A stretch of DNA of 21,630 nt, from the IMG/VR virus record IMGVR_UViG_3300017605_000677, positions 1 through 21,630 of that record, one strand, 5' to 3'. Every line of letters starts with the position of its first letter. The stretch's first letter is position 1. Origin of the DNA: a virus. Under the pieces are notes generated by a model. It did not search any database and had not been told where the DNA came from. It was given only the letters and a program-made list of their open reading frames with translations. The translations under genes were made by a program, and so were the position numbers. This document shows, in pieces, positions 1-5,605 of the stretch.

Positions 1-230
1 CGTTTACACGCGAGTGCGTACCTTCGGAGTCGTGCGTGCGCCTCTTCGTGGAGGCGTCGGTGGAGATCGGGGTCTTCGAAGTCCTCGGGCACGGTGAAAT
101 CCCCAATTTCGAGAGGATTCCACCCATGGACGACGGCCCTAACCCCTCGAATCGAGCTATCGACCGCCTCAACGACGGTTGGAACGCCCTTTCTTGCTGT
201 TTTTGGTCGGATTCGGAAGCGGCAGCCCAC
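1..230 (-). CDS. partial hypothetical phage protein, cut by window edge
   Basis: An open frame on the minus strand begins at a GTG (228-230) and runs off the left edge without a stop, giving about 76 residues. The early part is basic (RFRIRPKTARKG). It is followed by VVEAVDSSIRGVRAVVHGW and then an acidic, helical stretch containing GDFTVPEDFEDPDLHRRLHEEAHARL, which reads like a real phage protein and not like a shadow frame. The gene would overlap the end of the preceding minus-strand gene by 62 bases, as is common in compact phage operons. No clear ribosome binding site lies before the GTG, so the start is uncertain. I do not recognise the family. It would be the third gene of the leftward operon that begins at 735. 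Confidence 0.42.
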   Translation of the reverse strand, partial: MGCRFRIRPKTARKGVPTVVEAVDSSIRGVRAVVHGWNPLEIGDFTVPEDFEDPDLHRRLHEEAHARLRRYALACK

Positions 231-495
231 CGCCGTGCCCGATCCCGGCCCGTAGCGCACGAGCAGCAGCGAGGATGATCCGCTCCTGGTCCTCCCTTAA
301 CCACTCCGCTGCCGCGGCATCGCAGACAGAGGTAGGAGAAAGCGAGTCCGTGACCTCGGTGAGCCTCACGATCCCGTCGAGTTCGCTGGCGATGCGCTTG
401 GCCCACTTCGCCAACTCTCGCATCCGCCCCAGCCCGGCGAGCTTCGCGTAGGGAATCGAGGATGGAGCGGAAATGGGCTTCCTGCTCGGCTTCAA
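169..495 (-). CDS. small hypothetical phage protein, possible frame-shifted 5' end
   Basis: The convincing part of this frame starts near the ATG at 421-423 and reads MRELAKWAKRIASELDGI, then a helical region with AAAAEWLREDQERIILAAARAL, ending in a basic Lys/Arg tail. That looks like a small helical phage protein of unknown role. The upstream part, from the TTG at 493-495, is rich in Pro and Ser and less convincing. A different frame, starting at the ATG at 515-517, gives MAHGVGTLEAEQEAHF followed by RSILDSLREA, which looks more coding-like over the same bases and would join this frame by a +1 shift. So the true gene may be 169-517 with an indel or frameshift, or the short 169-423 version. 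It lies directly downstream of the 502-735 gene, in the same operon. Confidence 0.48.
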   Translation of the reverse strand: MKPSRKPISAPSSIPYAKLAGLGRMRELAKWAKRIASELDGIVRLTEVTDSLSPTSVCDAAAAEWLREDQERIILAAARALRAGIGHGGGLPLPNPTKNSKKGRSNRR

Positions 496-501
496 GGGTG
501 C

Positions 502-735
502 CTACTCCGTGCGCCATAGCCGGACCCCGTTCTTCACCTGCCGGATGGTGAACTTCATCTTCAAGCGCTTCCCCGCCTGCGTGGCGCTCGTCCGCACGGC
601 CTTGTCGCCGCTCTTCGGAAGTTCGTCCAGGCGGATGAAGAAGCTCTGCCCGACCTGCATCTGGTCGAAGGGGTACTTCTTCGCCCCACCCGTCGGAGGC
701 GGCAGGGGAACGTCGGAGTCGATCTTGATGGTCAT
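502..735 (-). CDS. conserved-type small phage protein (YPF..M.VGQSFF motif)
   Basis: This gene encodes a 77-residue protein. It begins MTIKIDSDVPLPPPTGG and continues KKYPFDQMQVGQSFFIRLDELP. The pattern 'x-x-PLPP...YP...M.VG.SFF', followed by a basic segment and a short C-terminal strand (KMKFTIRQVKNGVRLWRTE), recurs in small uncharacterised proteins of many phages. That is general family knowledge; its function is not established. The start is well supported: AAGGA lies 7 bases before the ATG on the minus strand. It is the first gene of a leftward group and is preceded by a plausible sigma70-type promoter at 763-791. No membrane segment or signal peptide is visible. Confidence 0.75.
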   Translation of the reverse strand: MTIKIDSDVPLPPPTGGAKKYPFDQMQVGQSFFIRLDELPKSGDKAVRTSATQAGKRLKMKFTIRQVKNGVRLWRTE

Positions 736-762
736 GGAGGAGTCCTTGAGGGAAGGACACCC

Positions 763-791
763 AGGCTAAGAGGTCAGGGAAGGCAGGTCAA
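763..791 (-). promoter_or_regulatory. candidate sigma70-like promoter for leftward genes
   Basis: Read on the minus strand, TTGACC (786-791) is followed after exactly 17 bases by TAGCCT (763-768). The -35 box matches the bacterial consensus at 5 of 6 positions and the -10 box at 3 of 6, including the important first two and last bases. It lies 28 bases upstream of the ATG at 735 and in the right direction. This is a pattern match only. Confidence 0.35.
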
Positions 792-1030
792 GCAGAAAGA
801 AGCGGGGAAGCCGGCCCCATGCATGCACCCCCTCCTCTCCCCCGTAGGACGGGAGTGCGCGCCTCGGGCTCGAACTTCGACGCGCTCGCGAGGAGGGTCC
901 CCCCCAGGGCCTTTCGCGCCGCCCTGGCCCGATCTCCTGGTGTTTCCGGCCTTCCGCGGGTGCGGCTACCCCCCGCCGTAGGGGACAACTCACCGTGACG
1001 TGGGAGTTGGGGAGGCCCGGTCTAGACCTT

Positions 1031-1063
1031 GACCGGGGGGCGAAGTACCCTTGCGACCCGGTC
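1031..1063. repeat. inverted repeat, 7-bp arms
   Basis: GACCGGG at 1031-1037 is the exact reverse complement of CCCGGTC at 1057-1063, with a 19-base loop. Just upstream, GGTCTAGACC (1019-1028) is a perfect 10-bp palindrome. Both lie in the gene-free region directly before the larger nested hairpin at 1086-1136. Confidence 0.6.
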
Positions 1064-1085
1064 GAAGTGTGACGACTACGATCGT

Positions 1086-1143
1086 GCCGACGGGCGGGAA
1101 GCGCGTCAAGCGCTGTTTTCCATCCCGCCCGTCGGCGGCTTTT
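1086..1143 (+). terminator. nested stem-loop with T-run, terminator-like
   Basis: GCCGACGGGCGGGA (1086-1099) pairs perfectly with TCCCGCCCGTCGGC (1123-1136), a 14-bp GC-rich stem. Inside the loop a second hairpin forms: AGCGC (1100-1104), a 5-base loop, then GCGCT (1110-1114), itself followed by GTTTT. After the outer stem comes GGCTTTT (1137-1143). On the plus strand this resembles a rho-independent terminator or attenuator just before the rightward gene at 1155. It could instead be a structured leader or small RNA. Confidence 0.55.
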
Positions 1144-1154
1144 GCGGGGGAAGA

Positions 1155-1499
1155 TTGAACCGCCGTGATTCGCGCACCGACTACACGATGCTCGGCGTTC
1201 TTGTCGCCGGCCTGACCGTCGGGTTCACCCTCTACCTGCTGCTCGCCACGTCCTGCGGTCCAATTACTAGTGACCGCGCCGACCCTCGAGACGAAGCGCG
1301 CGTCGAGCACTACCGTCAAGTCGCTGAAGACGCTTCGCGCGTGGCCCGCGCTTCTGCTCCGTTCCTTCCAACTCCGCTGAATTACTTCGCGGAGGGAGTT
1401 GGTCTACTGGGTGCCTACTTCGGAGGGCACCATGTCGTCCGACGAGTTCGCAAGCGCCGTCGAGCGCAACGCTCTTCACATGCGCCGCCCCCGCGCTAA
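1155..1499 (+). CDS. small membrane protein or lipoprotein, lysis-type candidate
   Basis: This encodes a 114-residue protein if it starts at the TTG at 1155, which follows a GGGGGAAG purine run. An ATG at 1188 is the alternative but has no ribosome binding site. The N-terminus has basic residues (NRRDSR), then one hydrophobic segment at about 12-32 that ends in LLLATSC, with a Cys at 34. This fits the relaxed bacterial lipobox, so lipid attachment is possible. A soluble helical stretch follows, then a short Gly/aromatic hydrophobic segment at 75-91 and a very basic tail (RRVRKRRR). The last 68 bases overlap the next membrane-protein gene in another frame. Small overlapping membrane proteins beside the terminase genes are typical of phage lysis cassettes (holin or spanin), but no family motif proves it here. 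Confidence 0.55.
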   Translation: MNRRDSRTDYTMLGVLVAGLTVGFTLYLLLATSCGPITSDRADPRDEARVEHYRQVAEDASRVARASAPFLPTPLNYFAEGVGLLGAYFGGHHVVRRVRKRRRAQRSSHAPPPR

Positions 1500-1803
1500 G
1501 GTTTCTCCTGCCGGCGGGCTGGGGAGCTTCGCGTTGGAAGGTGAGCGCAGGCCGATCTTCGCCCAAAACGCCGTTCTGCCGATTACCGCCGTCGGAGCCA
1601 TGTTCGTCCTGCTCGGCGGCTTCATCTGGTGGATGAGCGCGCAGAACGCGAAGCTCGAGACCGTCGTGGTCGACGTGAAGCAGATCAAGGAATCCCTGGC
1701 CGCCAGGGACAAGGACGGGGTCACCGACGAGCGAATGCGGGCCTACGTCCGCCTGCTCCGGGACAGCAACCCGACGCTCAAGATTCCGGAGTGGCTGCGC
1801 TAG
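1432..1803 (+). CDS. single-pass membrane protein with coiled coil, lysis-type candidate
   Basis: This encodes a 123-residue protein. The start is well supported: GGAGGG lies 4 bases before the ATG, inside the end of the upstream gene. Residues 1-45 are polar and basic. Residues 47-69 form one transmembrane helix (AVLPITAVGAMFVLLGGFIW). Residues 71-91 form a short helix that may coil (KLETVVVDVKQIKESLA), followed by an alpha-helical end finishing KIPEWLR. The layout of anchor then coiled coil resembles inner-membrane spanins or small holin-associated proteins. The partner gene in an overlapping frame with a possible lipobox strengthens this, but the N-terminal tail is long for a spanin and the order is reversed relative to lambda Rz/Rz1. 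The stop codon lies within a CTAG shared with the opposing gene. Confidence 0.7.
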   Translation: MSSDEFASAVERNALHMRRPRAKVSPAGGLGSFALEGERRPIFAQNAVLPITAVGAMFVLLGGFIWWMSAQNAKLETVVVDVKQIKESLAARDKDGVTDERMRAYVRLLRDSNPTLKIPEWLR

Positions 1804-2033
1804 TGGATGACGACGCGCGGCACCTTGACGCCGCGCTCCGCGAGCCGCATCTGCGCGAACTCCTTGGGGTGGGCCTTCTCGAGATAGGCCCGAAACGCGG
1901 TGTTGATCGCGTCTCCCCGGAGCTTCCGGTGAAGTTCCCGGTCCTCGAAGGCCCAGGCGACGTACGCCTCGCAGAGCGCGAGGGCCTTGCGGACGATCTC
2001 CTCCGCCTCGTCCGGGGTGCGCCCAGCCTCCAT
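1800..2033 (-). CDS. small helical hypothetical protein
   Basis: This encodes a 77-residue protein of unknown function, mostly alpha-helical by composition (DEAEEIVRKALALCEAYVAW, then RAYLEKAHPKEFAQMRLAE). No signal, membrane segment or known motif is visible. It starts at the ATG at 2031-2033, 13 bases after the end of the preceding minus-strand gene. There is no clear ribosome binding site, so translation is probably coupled to that gene. It converges on the membrane protein from the left, and the two genes end on the same CTAG (1800-1803). Codon use matches the rest of the window. The coding quality of the translation and the absence of a good competing plus-strand frame support it. Confidence 0.72.
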   Translation of the reverse strand: MEAGRTPDEAEEIVRKALALCEAYVAWAFEDRELHRKLRGDAINTAFRAYLEKAHPKEFAQMRLAERGVKVPRVVIH

Positions 2034-2046
2034 CCGGTGGAGCGGG

Positions 2047-2373
2047 TCAGGTTCCTGCGGGGATTCGCTGGAGGCCGAGTTTTCTAAGGTAGAAATCGTT
2101 GTCTCCCTGGAAGCTCTCGAGCGCTTGGTCTCGGTCGAAGAATAGACACTTCACGGCGCAGGTCTCCGCGTCCATCTTGATCGCCCGGCAGGCGATGCCG
2201 AACTCGACCGACGTGCGCAGGTAGGGCAGCTGGATCAGCGCTAGAGATCCGCGCTGGTGGATGTCGAACTTGACCGCGATTCGCCCGTCCGGTGGCACCG
2301 TGGTCGTCTTCGCGAAGTGCTCCTCCAGTTCCTTCGCGGCCATTTCGAGGGTGCGGTTCTTCTCTCTTGGCAT
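2047..2373 (-). CDS. hypothetical protein, first gene of an opposite-strand pair
   Basis: This encodes a 108-residue protein that begins MPREKNRTLEMAAKELEEHF. The start is chosen because GGAGG lies 6 bases before this ATG on the minus strand; a longer frame back to 2424 would have no such site. After the helical N-terminus comes a mixed region with beta character (GRIAVKFDIHQRGSLALIQL), a segment with two Cys (METDAE..CAVKC in outline, DAETCAVKCLFFDRD), and a short C-terminal end. I recognise no family. With the 1800-2033 gene it forms a two-gene leftward islet inside an otherwise rightward region, divergent from the TerS-like gene. Such islets in phages often hold regulatory or accessory genes, but nothing visible proves that here. 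Confidence 0.72.
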   Translation of the reverse strand: MPREKNRTLEMAAKELEEHFAKTTTVPPDGRIAVKFDIHQRGSLALIQLPYLRTSVEFGIACRAIKMDAETCAVKCLFFDRDQALESFQGDNDFYLRKLGLQRIPAGT

Positions 2374-2426
2374 TGGAGCCTCCTTGACCGGAGGTATATC
2401 CTCGAAGCGTCTAAACGGAGCCACGG
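2374..2426. promoter_or_regulatory. short divergent intergenic region with small inverted repeats
   Basis: These 53 bases separate the leftward pair from the rightward packaging and structural genes. CCTCC (2379-2383) and GGAGG (2390-2394) can form a 5-bp stem that would cover the ribosome binding site of the leftward gene. GAGG-TATAT-CCTC (2391-2403) is a second small inverted repeat. CGGAG (2416-2420) serves as the ribosome binding site of the TerS-like gene. The TATAT core is the only AT-rich spot. No convincing -35/-10 pair could be fixed for either direction. Confidence 0.35.
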
Positions 2427-2849
2427 ATGCTTGACCCGACCCAGAAGGCCGCCGCGGACCAGATGGTGGCCGTGCTCGGCGCGGTCCCGAAACACATCCG
2501 CGAAGCGATCATTGCGCAGAGCGGCAAGGAACAGTCGCTCGCCCGCATTGACCGGGAAATGGCGGACCTCTACGCCAGTGCCGAGGACTGCCGCCCGCAC
2601 GACGTGGCGGACCTGCGCGACCCGGTGAAGTACGCCTCGCTCGGCCTCCTGATGATGCGGCAGGCGAGGAGCCCGCGGTCGAAGGAGAAGATGTTCATGC
2701 ACTTGGGCAAGGTCTTCGGCCACGACAGCAAGAACATCAACATCGACGACAAGCGCTCCTTCAAGGACGTTCTGACCGCGCTCCAAAGCGAGTTCAAAAA
2801 GGCCGTCCCCGCGCAGGTCACGGTGAAGGATGTCACTAACAGCCACTGA
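2427..2849 (+). CDS. terS: probable terminase small subunit
   Basis: This encodes a 140-residue, mostly helical protein directly upstream of the terminase large subunit and overlapping it by 20 bases. In tailed phages the small subunit recognises the packaging site on viral DNA and hands it to the large-subunit motor. Sequence support is modest: the protein has a helical N-terminus (QKAAADQMVAVLGAVPKHI), then VKYASLGLLMMRQARSP and KEKMFMHLGKVFGHDSKNIN, a pattern I associate with TerS proteins that have a helical oligomerisation region. No clear helix-turn-helix can be drawn by eye. GGAG lies 7 bases before the ATG. It is the first gene of the rightward structural operon. Position is the main reason for the call. 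Confidence 0.62.
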   Translation: MLDPTQKAAADQMVAVLGAVPKHIREAIIAQSGKEQSLARIDREMADLYASAEDCRPHDVADLRDPVKYASLGLLMMRQARSPRSKEKMFMHLGKVFGHDSKNINIDDKRSFKDVLTALQSEFKKAVPAQVTVKDVTNSH

Positions 2850-3576
2850 ACGGCGCCCGCTGACCGAGATCCTGGCCGACGTGGCCTCGGCGCAGGAGCG
2901 CCTGCTCGAGTCCGACCCCGACGACAAGGTGGTGGGGCGGCTGCTCTCGTGGTACGCGGCGCTGTGCGAGGAGGCTTCCGAGCAAGACCGCTGGTCCTTC
3001 TGCCGCCTCCTGGTCAAGACGCAAGATGAACACAACAAGAAGGCACCGTTCCAGCGGGTGCCGGACATGCCCTACCTGCAACGGCTGGCTGAGGTGTGGG
3101 CCGAGGTCGATACGCGCGACGGGGATCGGGTGCTGTTCATCAAGAAGTCGCGCCAGATGATGGTGTCCTGGTTCGCGATCTCGATGGTGCTCTGGTCCTG
3201 TTTGTTCGAAGAGGGTCGCACCATCGGCTGGCAGAGCAAGAAGGCCGAGGACGCCAACTGGATGCTCGAGCGCATCTACGGCGTATGGGAGCGCCTGCCC
3301 GACGAGGTTCGCGCGCGCCACCCCTGCGAGCGCAAGGAAGGCCAACTCACCTTCCCCGACCGCAAGAACATCGTCATGGCGATCCCGGAAGGGCCGGAGA
3401 AGCCGCGCCAGTTCACGTGGTCGCTGTTCATTTCCGACGAGGCCGCGTTCCAGGCGATGTCGAAGGAAACCTACGTCGCGGTGCAGCCCGCGATTGCCGG
3501 TGGCGGGATGTACGTGATGATCTCGTCCGCGGCGCCGTCCTTCTTCATCACCATGTTCGACGACATCCCCGAATGA
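2830..3576 (+). CDS. terL: terminase large subunit, ATPase half (split gene)
   Basis: This encodes 248 residues carrying only the N-terminal ATPase (motor) domain of a TerL. This domain hydrolyses ATP to drive DNA into the prohead through the portal. Visible motifs are an adenine-binding-type N-terminal region, a deviant Walker A segment KKSRQMMVSW (about 105-114), a Walker B segment LFISDEAAF (D203, E204 as the metal/catalytic pair) and a motif-III-like VMISSAAPS (229-236). Complete TerL proteins are usually 450-600 residues and continue into a nuclease. Here a TGA stops the frame right after motif III and the nuclease continues in the -1 frame through an ATGA overlap. The start at 2830 has GAAGG directly before it, which is unusually close. 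Family assignment is secure; the split is discussed in the findings. Confidence 0.88.
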   Translation: MSLTATERRPLTEILADVASAQERLLESDPDDKVVGRLLSWYAALCEEASEQDRWSFCRLLVKTQDEHNKKAPFQRVPDMPYLQRLAEVWAEVDTRDGDRVLFIKKSRQMMVSWFAISMVLWSCLFEEGRTIGWQSKKAEDANWMLERIYGVWERLPDEVRARHPCERKEGQLTFPDRKNIVMAIPEGPEKPRQFTWSLFISDEAAFQAMSKETYVAVQPAIAGGGMYVMISSAAPSFFITMFDDIPE

Positions 3577-4514
3577 TCCAGGGCACGAAGAAGGTTTTGG
3601 TCGACTCGTGGTTCCGCGACCACGGCATGACGCGCCACGAGAACCGAAATGGCGCGACCTGCATCTGGATCCACCACTCCGCCGACCCCGCGAAGGACGA
3701 CGAGTGGGCGAAGAAGGACAGCCGCCGCTTCCCGGGTGGCCGCGAGGGCGGCCCGTGGCGCTGCGAAATGGACGGCGAGTCCGACGCCTACGGCGGCAAG
3801 CGCATCTTCCCCGACTTCTTCGAGCAGAGCCACGTGATTGCACCGCTCGAGGAGATCCCGCCGGAGTGGAAGAAGTACCGGGTGATTGACCCCGGCCTCG
3901 ACCACGCGCTCGCCTGCTGCTGGTACGTGCTCGACCCGTTCAACGAAATGCTGATTCAGTTCGACGAGCACATCCAGGAGGGTTGGCCGGAGGTTGCCCG
4001 CCACGCCTCGGTCATCAAAGGGAAGAGCCTCAAGTACGAGTTCGAGTACACGCTGCTCGACTCGTCGGCCTTCGCGAAGACGCTCGCGGGCGAGGGGCGC
4101 TCCGTCGCGACGCTCTTCCTCGACAACGGCATCACGGTCACGCCGGCCTCTCGGATCGACAAGATCGCGCAGATCGCGGCACTCGCCGACCTGATGATGA
4201 TTCGTGGCGCCGAGCCGCGCTTCAAGGTCACGAGCAACTGCACGGTCTCGATCGACCAGCTGAAGAAGTACAAGTGGATGCCGGCGCTGCACGACGACAA
4301 GGAGTCGCCGCAGAAGCCCATGAAAATCTACGACGACGCGGTCGACTGCTCGCTCTACATGGCGGTGTCGCTCGACGTGAAGCGCAAGTCCGCCGAGGTG
4401 CGCCGGTCCGACCCGTTGGCGCCGTGGTACAGTGGAAAGGACTACCGGCGCAGTCGCGCCGACGAAGCCCGCATTCGCGGGGTGCTTAGGGATTGGTCGG
4501 AGATGGAACCATGA
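3573..4514 (+). CDS. terL: terminase large subunit, nuclease half (split gene)
   Basis: This encodes 313 residues with the RNase H-like nuclease domain of TerL, which cuts concatemeric DNA at the start and end of packaging. It opens with the linker region that normally follows the ATPase (NGATCIWIHHSADPAKDDEW, about 26-45) and GGKRIFPDFF (74-83). The nuclease acidic residues appear as D106 in RVIDPG, D163 in LLDSSA and the D254/D255/D258 cluster in YDDAVDCS, the expected three-site metal-binding arrangement. Its ATG overlaps the stop of the ATPase frame as ATGA, so it is likely made by translational coupling, or fused by a -1 frameshift. Nothing in the domain appears to be missing. Its own stop overlaps the next ATG in the same ATGA way. 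Confidence 0.88.
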   Translation: MIQGTKKVLVDSWFRDHGMTRHENRNGATCIWIHHSADPAKDDEWAKKDSRRFPGGREGGPWRCEMDGESDAYGGKRIFPDFFEQSHVIAPLEEIPPEWKKYRVIDPGLDHALACCWYVLDPFNEMLIQFDEHIQEGWPEVARHASVIKGKSLKYEFEYTLLDSSAFAKTLAGEGRSVATLFLDNGITVTPASRIDKIAQIAALADLMMIRGAEPRFKVTSNCTVSIDQLKKYKWMPALHDDKESPQKPMKIYDDAVDCSLYMAVSLDVKRKSAEVRRSDPLAPWYSGKDYRRSRADEARIRGVLRDWSEMEP

Positions 4515-4867
4515 GCGACATGATGGTGTTGGCCTGCGTCTCCGTGGTTGCCGTCGTGGCAATCGCCCTGCTCGCGGTATTCATGCTGCGAGCCTTCTCC
4601 CGCGAGACCATGCGGATGATTGCCCAGGCCGACGAGCGGGTGCTCGCCACCTACTCGTTCGCCGAGCGGGCGATGTCCCGGATCACGGCGATCCACTTCC
4701 CCAACGGCCACGCGCTGTTCCGCAACTCCTCGGGCGGGCTCACCGACGGCGCCCAGCTGCGCCCGAAGAAGCACTACGTTGAGGAACTGGACGAGAACAT
4801 GACGCACGTGGCCCAGGTGAACGGCGTGCTTCCGGTCACCGTCCCGCAGGAACCCTCGGAGGGCTAG
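4511..4867 (+). CDS. small single-pass membrane protein
   Basis: This encodes a 118-residue protein. The ATG at 4511 overlaps the terminase stop (ATGA) and is preceded by GGAG at a spacing of 8, so this start is preferred over a TTG at 4493. Residues 5-26 form one strong transmembrane helix (MVLACVSVVAVVAIALLAVF), followed by basic residues (RAFSRET), which suggests the helix is anchored with the C-terminal part on the basic, cytoplasmic side. The remainder is soluble and mixed, with FPNGHALFRNSSGG and an acidic stretch EELDEN. I do not recognise a family. Its place between terminase and portal allows roles in virion assembly, membrane contact or lysis; none is shown. Confidence 0.75.
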   Translation: MSDMMVLACVSVVAVVAIALLAVFMLRAFSRETMRMIAQADERVLATYSFAERAMSRITAIHFPNGHALFRNSSGGLTDGAQLRPKKHYVEELDENMTHVAQVNGVLPVTVPQEPSEG

Positions 4868-4869
4868 GC

Positions 4870-5568
4870 ATGCTGCCGAACCCGTTCCTCCAGCAGATTG
4901 GCCCGCAGGGGCTGAACCCGGAGGCGCCGAACTACCCGCAGGTCGACCCCGAGGCCGCGAACTACAACGCGGCACTCCGCGCGCGCGAACTCAGCTATCG
5001 CATGGGGATCTCGCGCATGGTCCGCGGCCAGCAGCAGGGCAATGCTGGACTGGCGAGCATGCTGGCGGCCCGCGAGGGCGGCAAGCTGCTCGGCACTACG
5101 CTGTCAACCACGACAGCGGCAGCGCTCGAGGCCGGCTCATCGCTCCCGGCGGAGGCCGCCGGGTCGGCCATTCCGGCGGCAACGACAGCGGCCCAGGGCG
5201 CTTCCATTGCCGGCGCGGCGGCCCAGGGATTGGGCGTCGCGGCGACTGCCTACGGCACCTACGAGTCGAATCGGGCCGCATCCAACAGCATTCGCGACCT
5301 CCAGGACGCCATTGCCGGCGGCAACATGAGCCCCGAGGAAGAGGCGGCGGCGCGCGCGAAGGTCTTCCGCGCCGGCATTACGAGCCAGAATCTCGGCGGC
5401 ATTGGCGGTGGGCTCGCTGGCTGGGCAGTGGGTGGACCGGCCGGGGCGGTCATTGGTGCCGTGGCCGGCGGTTCCGGCGGCGCGCGTCAGGCGTGGGACA
5501 GCTACGACAACAATTCCGACCGACTGCGGGCTGCCTGGAAGATGCAAACGAACCCATTCAAGCACTAA
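4870..5568 (+). CDS. Gly/Ala-rich probable virion protein
   Basis: This encodes a 232-residue protein with GGAGGG 7 bases before the ATG. The N-terminus is Pro/Asn-rich (PNPFLQQIGPQGLNPEAPNY), residues 30-60 form a basic helix, and residues 70-130 are strongly Ala/Ser/Thr-rich. The C-terminal third has a glycine-zipper-like hydrophobic stretch (GGIGGGLAGWAVGGPAGAVI, about 175-194, continuing to 203). Such segments can pack tightly or insert into membranes. Small Ala/Gly-rich proteins of this kind in short-tailed phages are often internal virion (ejection) proteins, but it lies before the portal rather than with the downstream internal proteins. I recognise no specific family. Codon use is like its neighbours. 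Confidence 0.72.
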   Translation: MLPNPFLQQIGPQGLNPEAPNYPQVDPEAANYNAALRARELSYRMGISRMVRGQQQGNAGLASMLAAREGGKLLGTTLSTTTAAALEAGSSLPAEAAGSAIPAATTAAQGASIAGAAAQGLGVAATAYGTYESNRAASNSIRDLQDAIAGGNMSPEEEAAARAKVFRAGITSQNLGGIGGGLAGWAVGGPAGAVIGAVAGGSGGARQAWDSYDNNSDRLRAAWKMQTNPFKH

Positions 5569-5605
5569 TGGAAATCACCTAGACAACTACTGTTGCTTCC
5601 CTATT

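Larger units (their letters stand above)
736..1154. other. non-coding divergent region between leftward and rightward genes
   Basis: About 420 bases separate the leftward gene starting at 735 from the rightward gene starting near 1155. The frames that stay open here give Arg/Pro/Gly-rich, low-complexity translations and have no good ribosome binding sites, so I call no gene. The left half holds the candidate leftward promoter and a very GC-rich stretch. The right half (1019-1143) is dense in inverted repeats: a 10-bp palindrome, a 7-bp hairpin and a nested 14-bp hairpin with a T-run. It probably holds the promoters and terminators that separate the two transcription units. Confidence 0.6.

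Noticed and set aside
766-993. Small minus-strand frames in the gene-free region
   Set aside because: Arg/Pro/Gly-rich translations with no convincing ribosome binding site or protein-like pattern; treated as non-coding.
2384-2412. TTGACC as the -35 box of a sigma70 promoter for the packaging operon
   Set aside because: At 16-18 bases downstream there is no acceptable -10 sequence (GCGTCT at 17), so no promoter was called despite the good -35 match.
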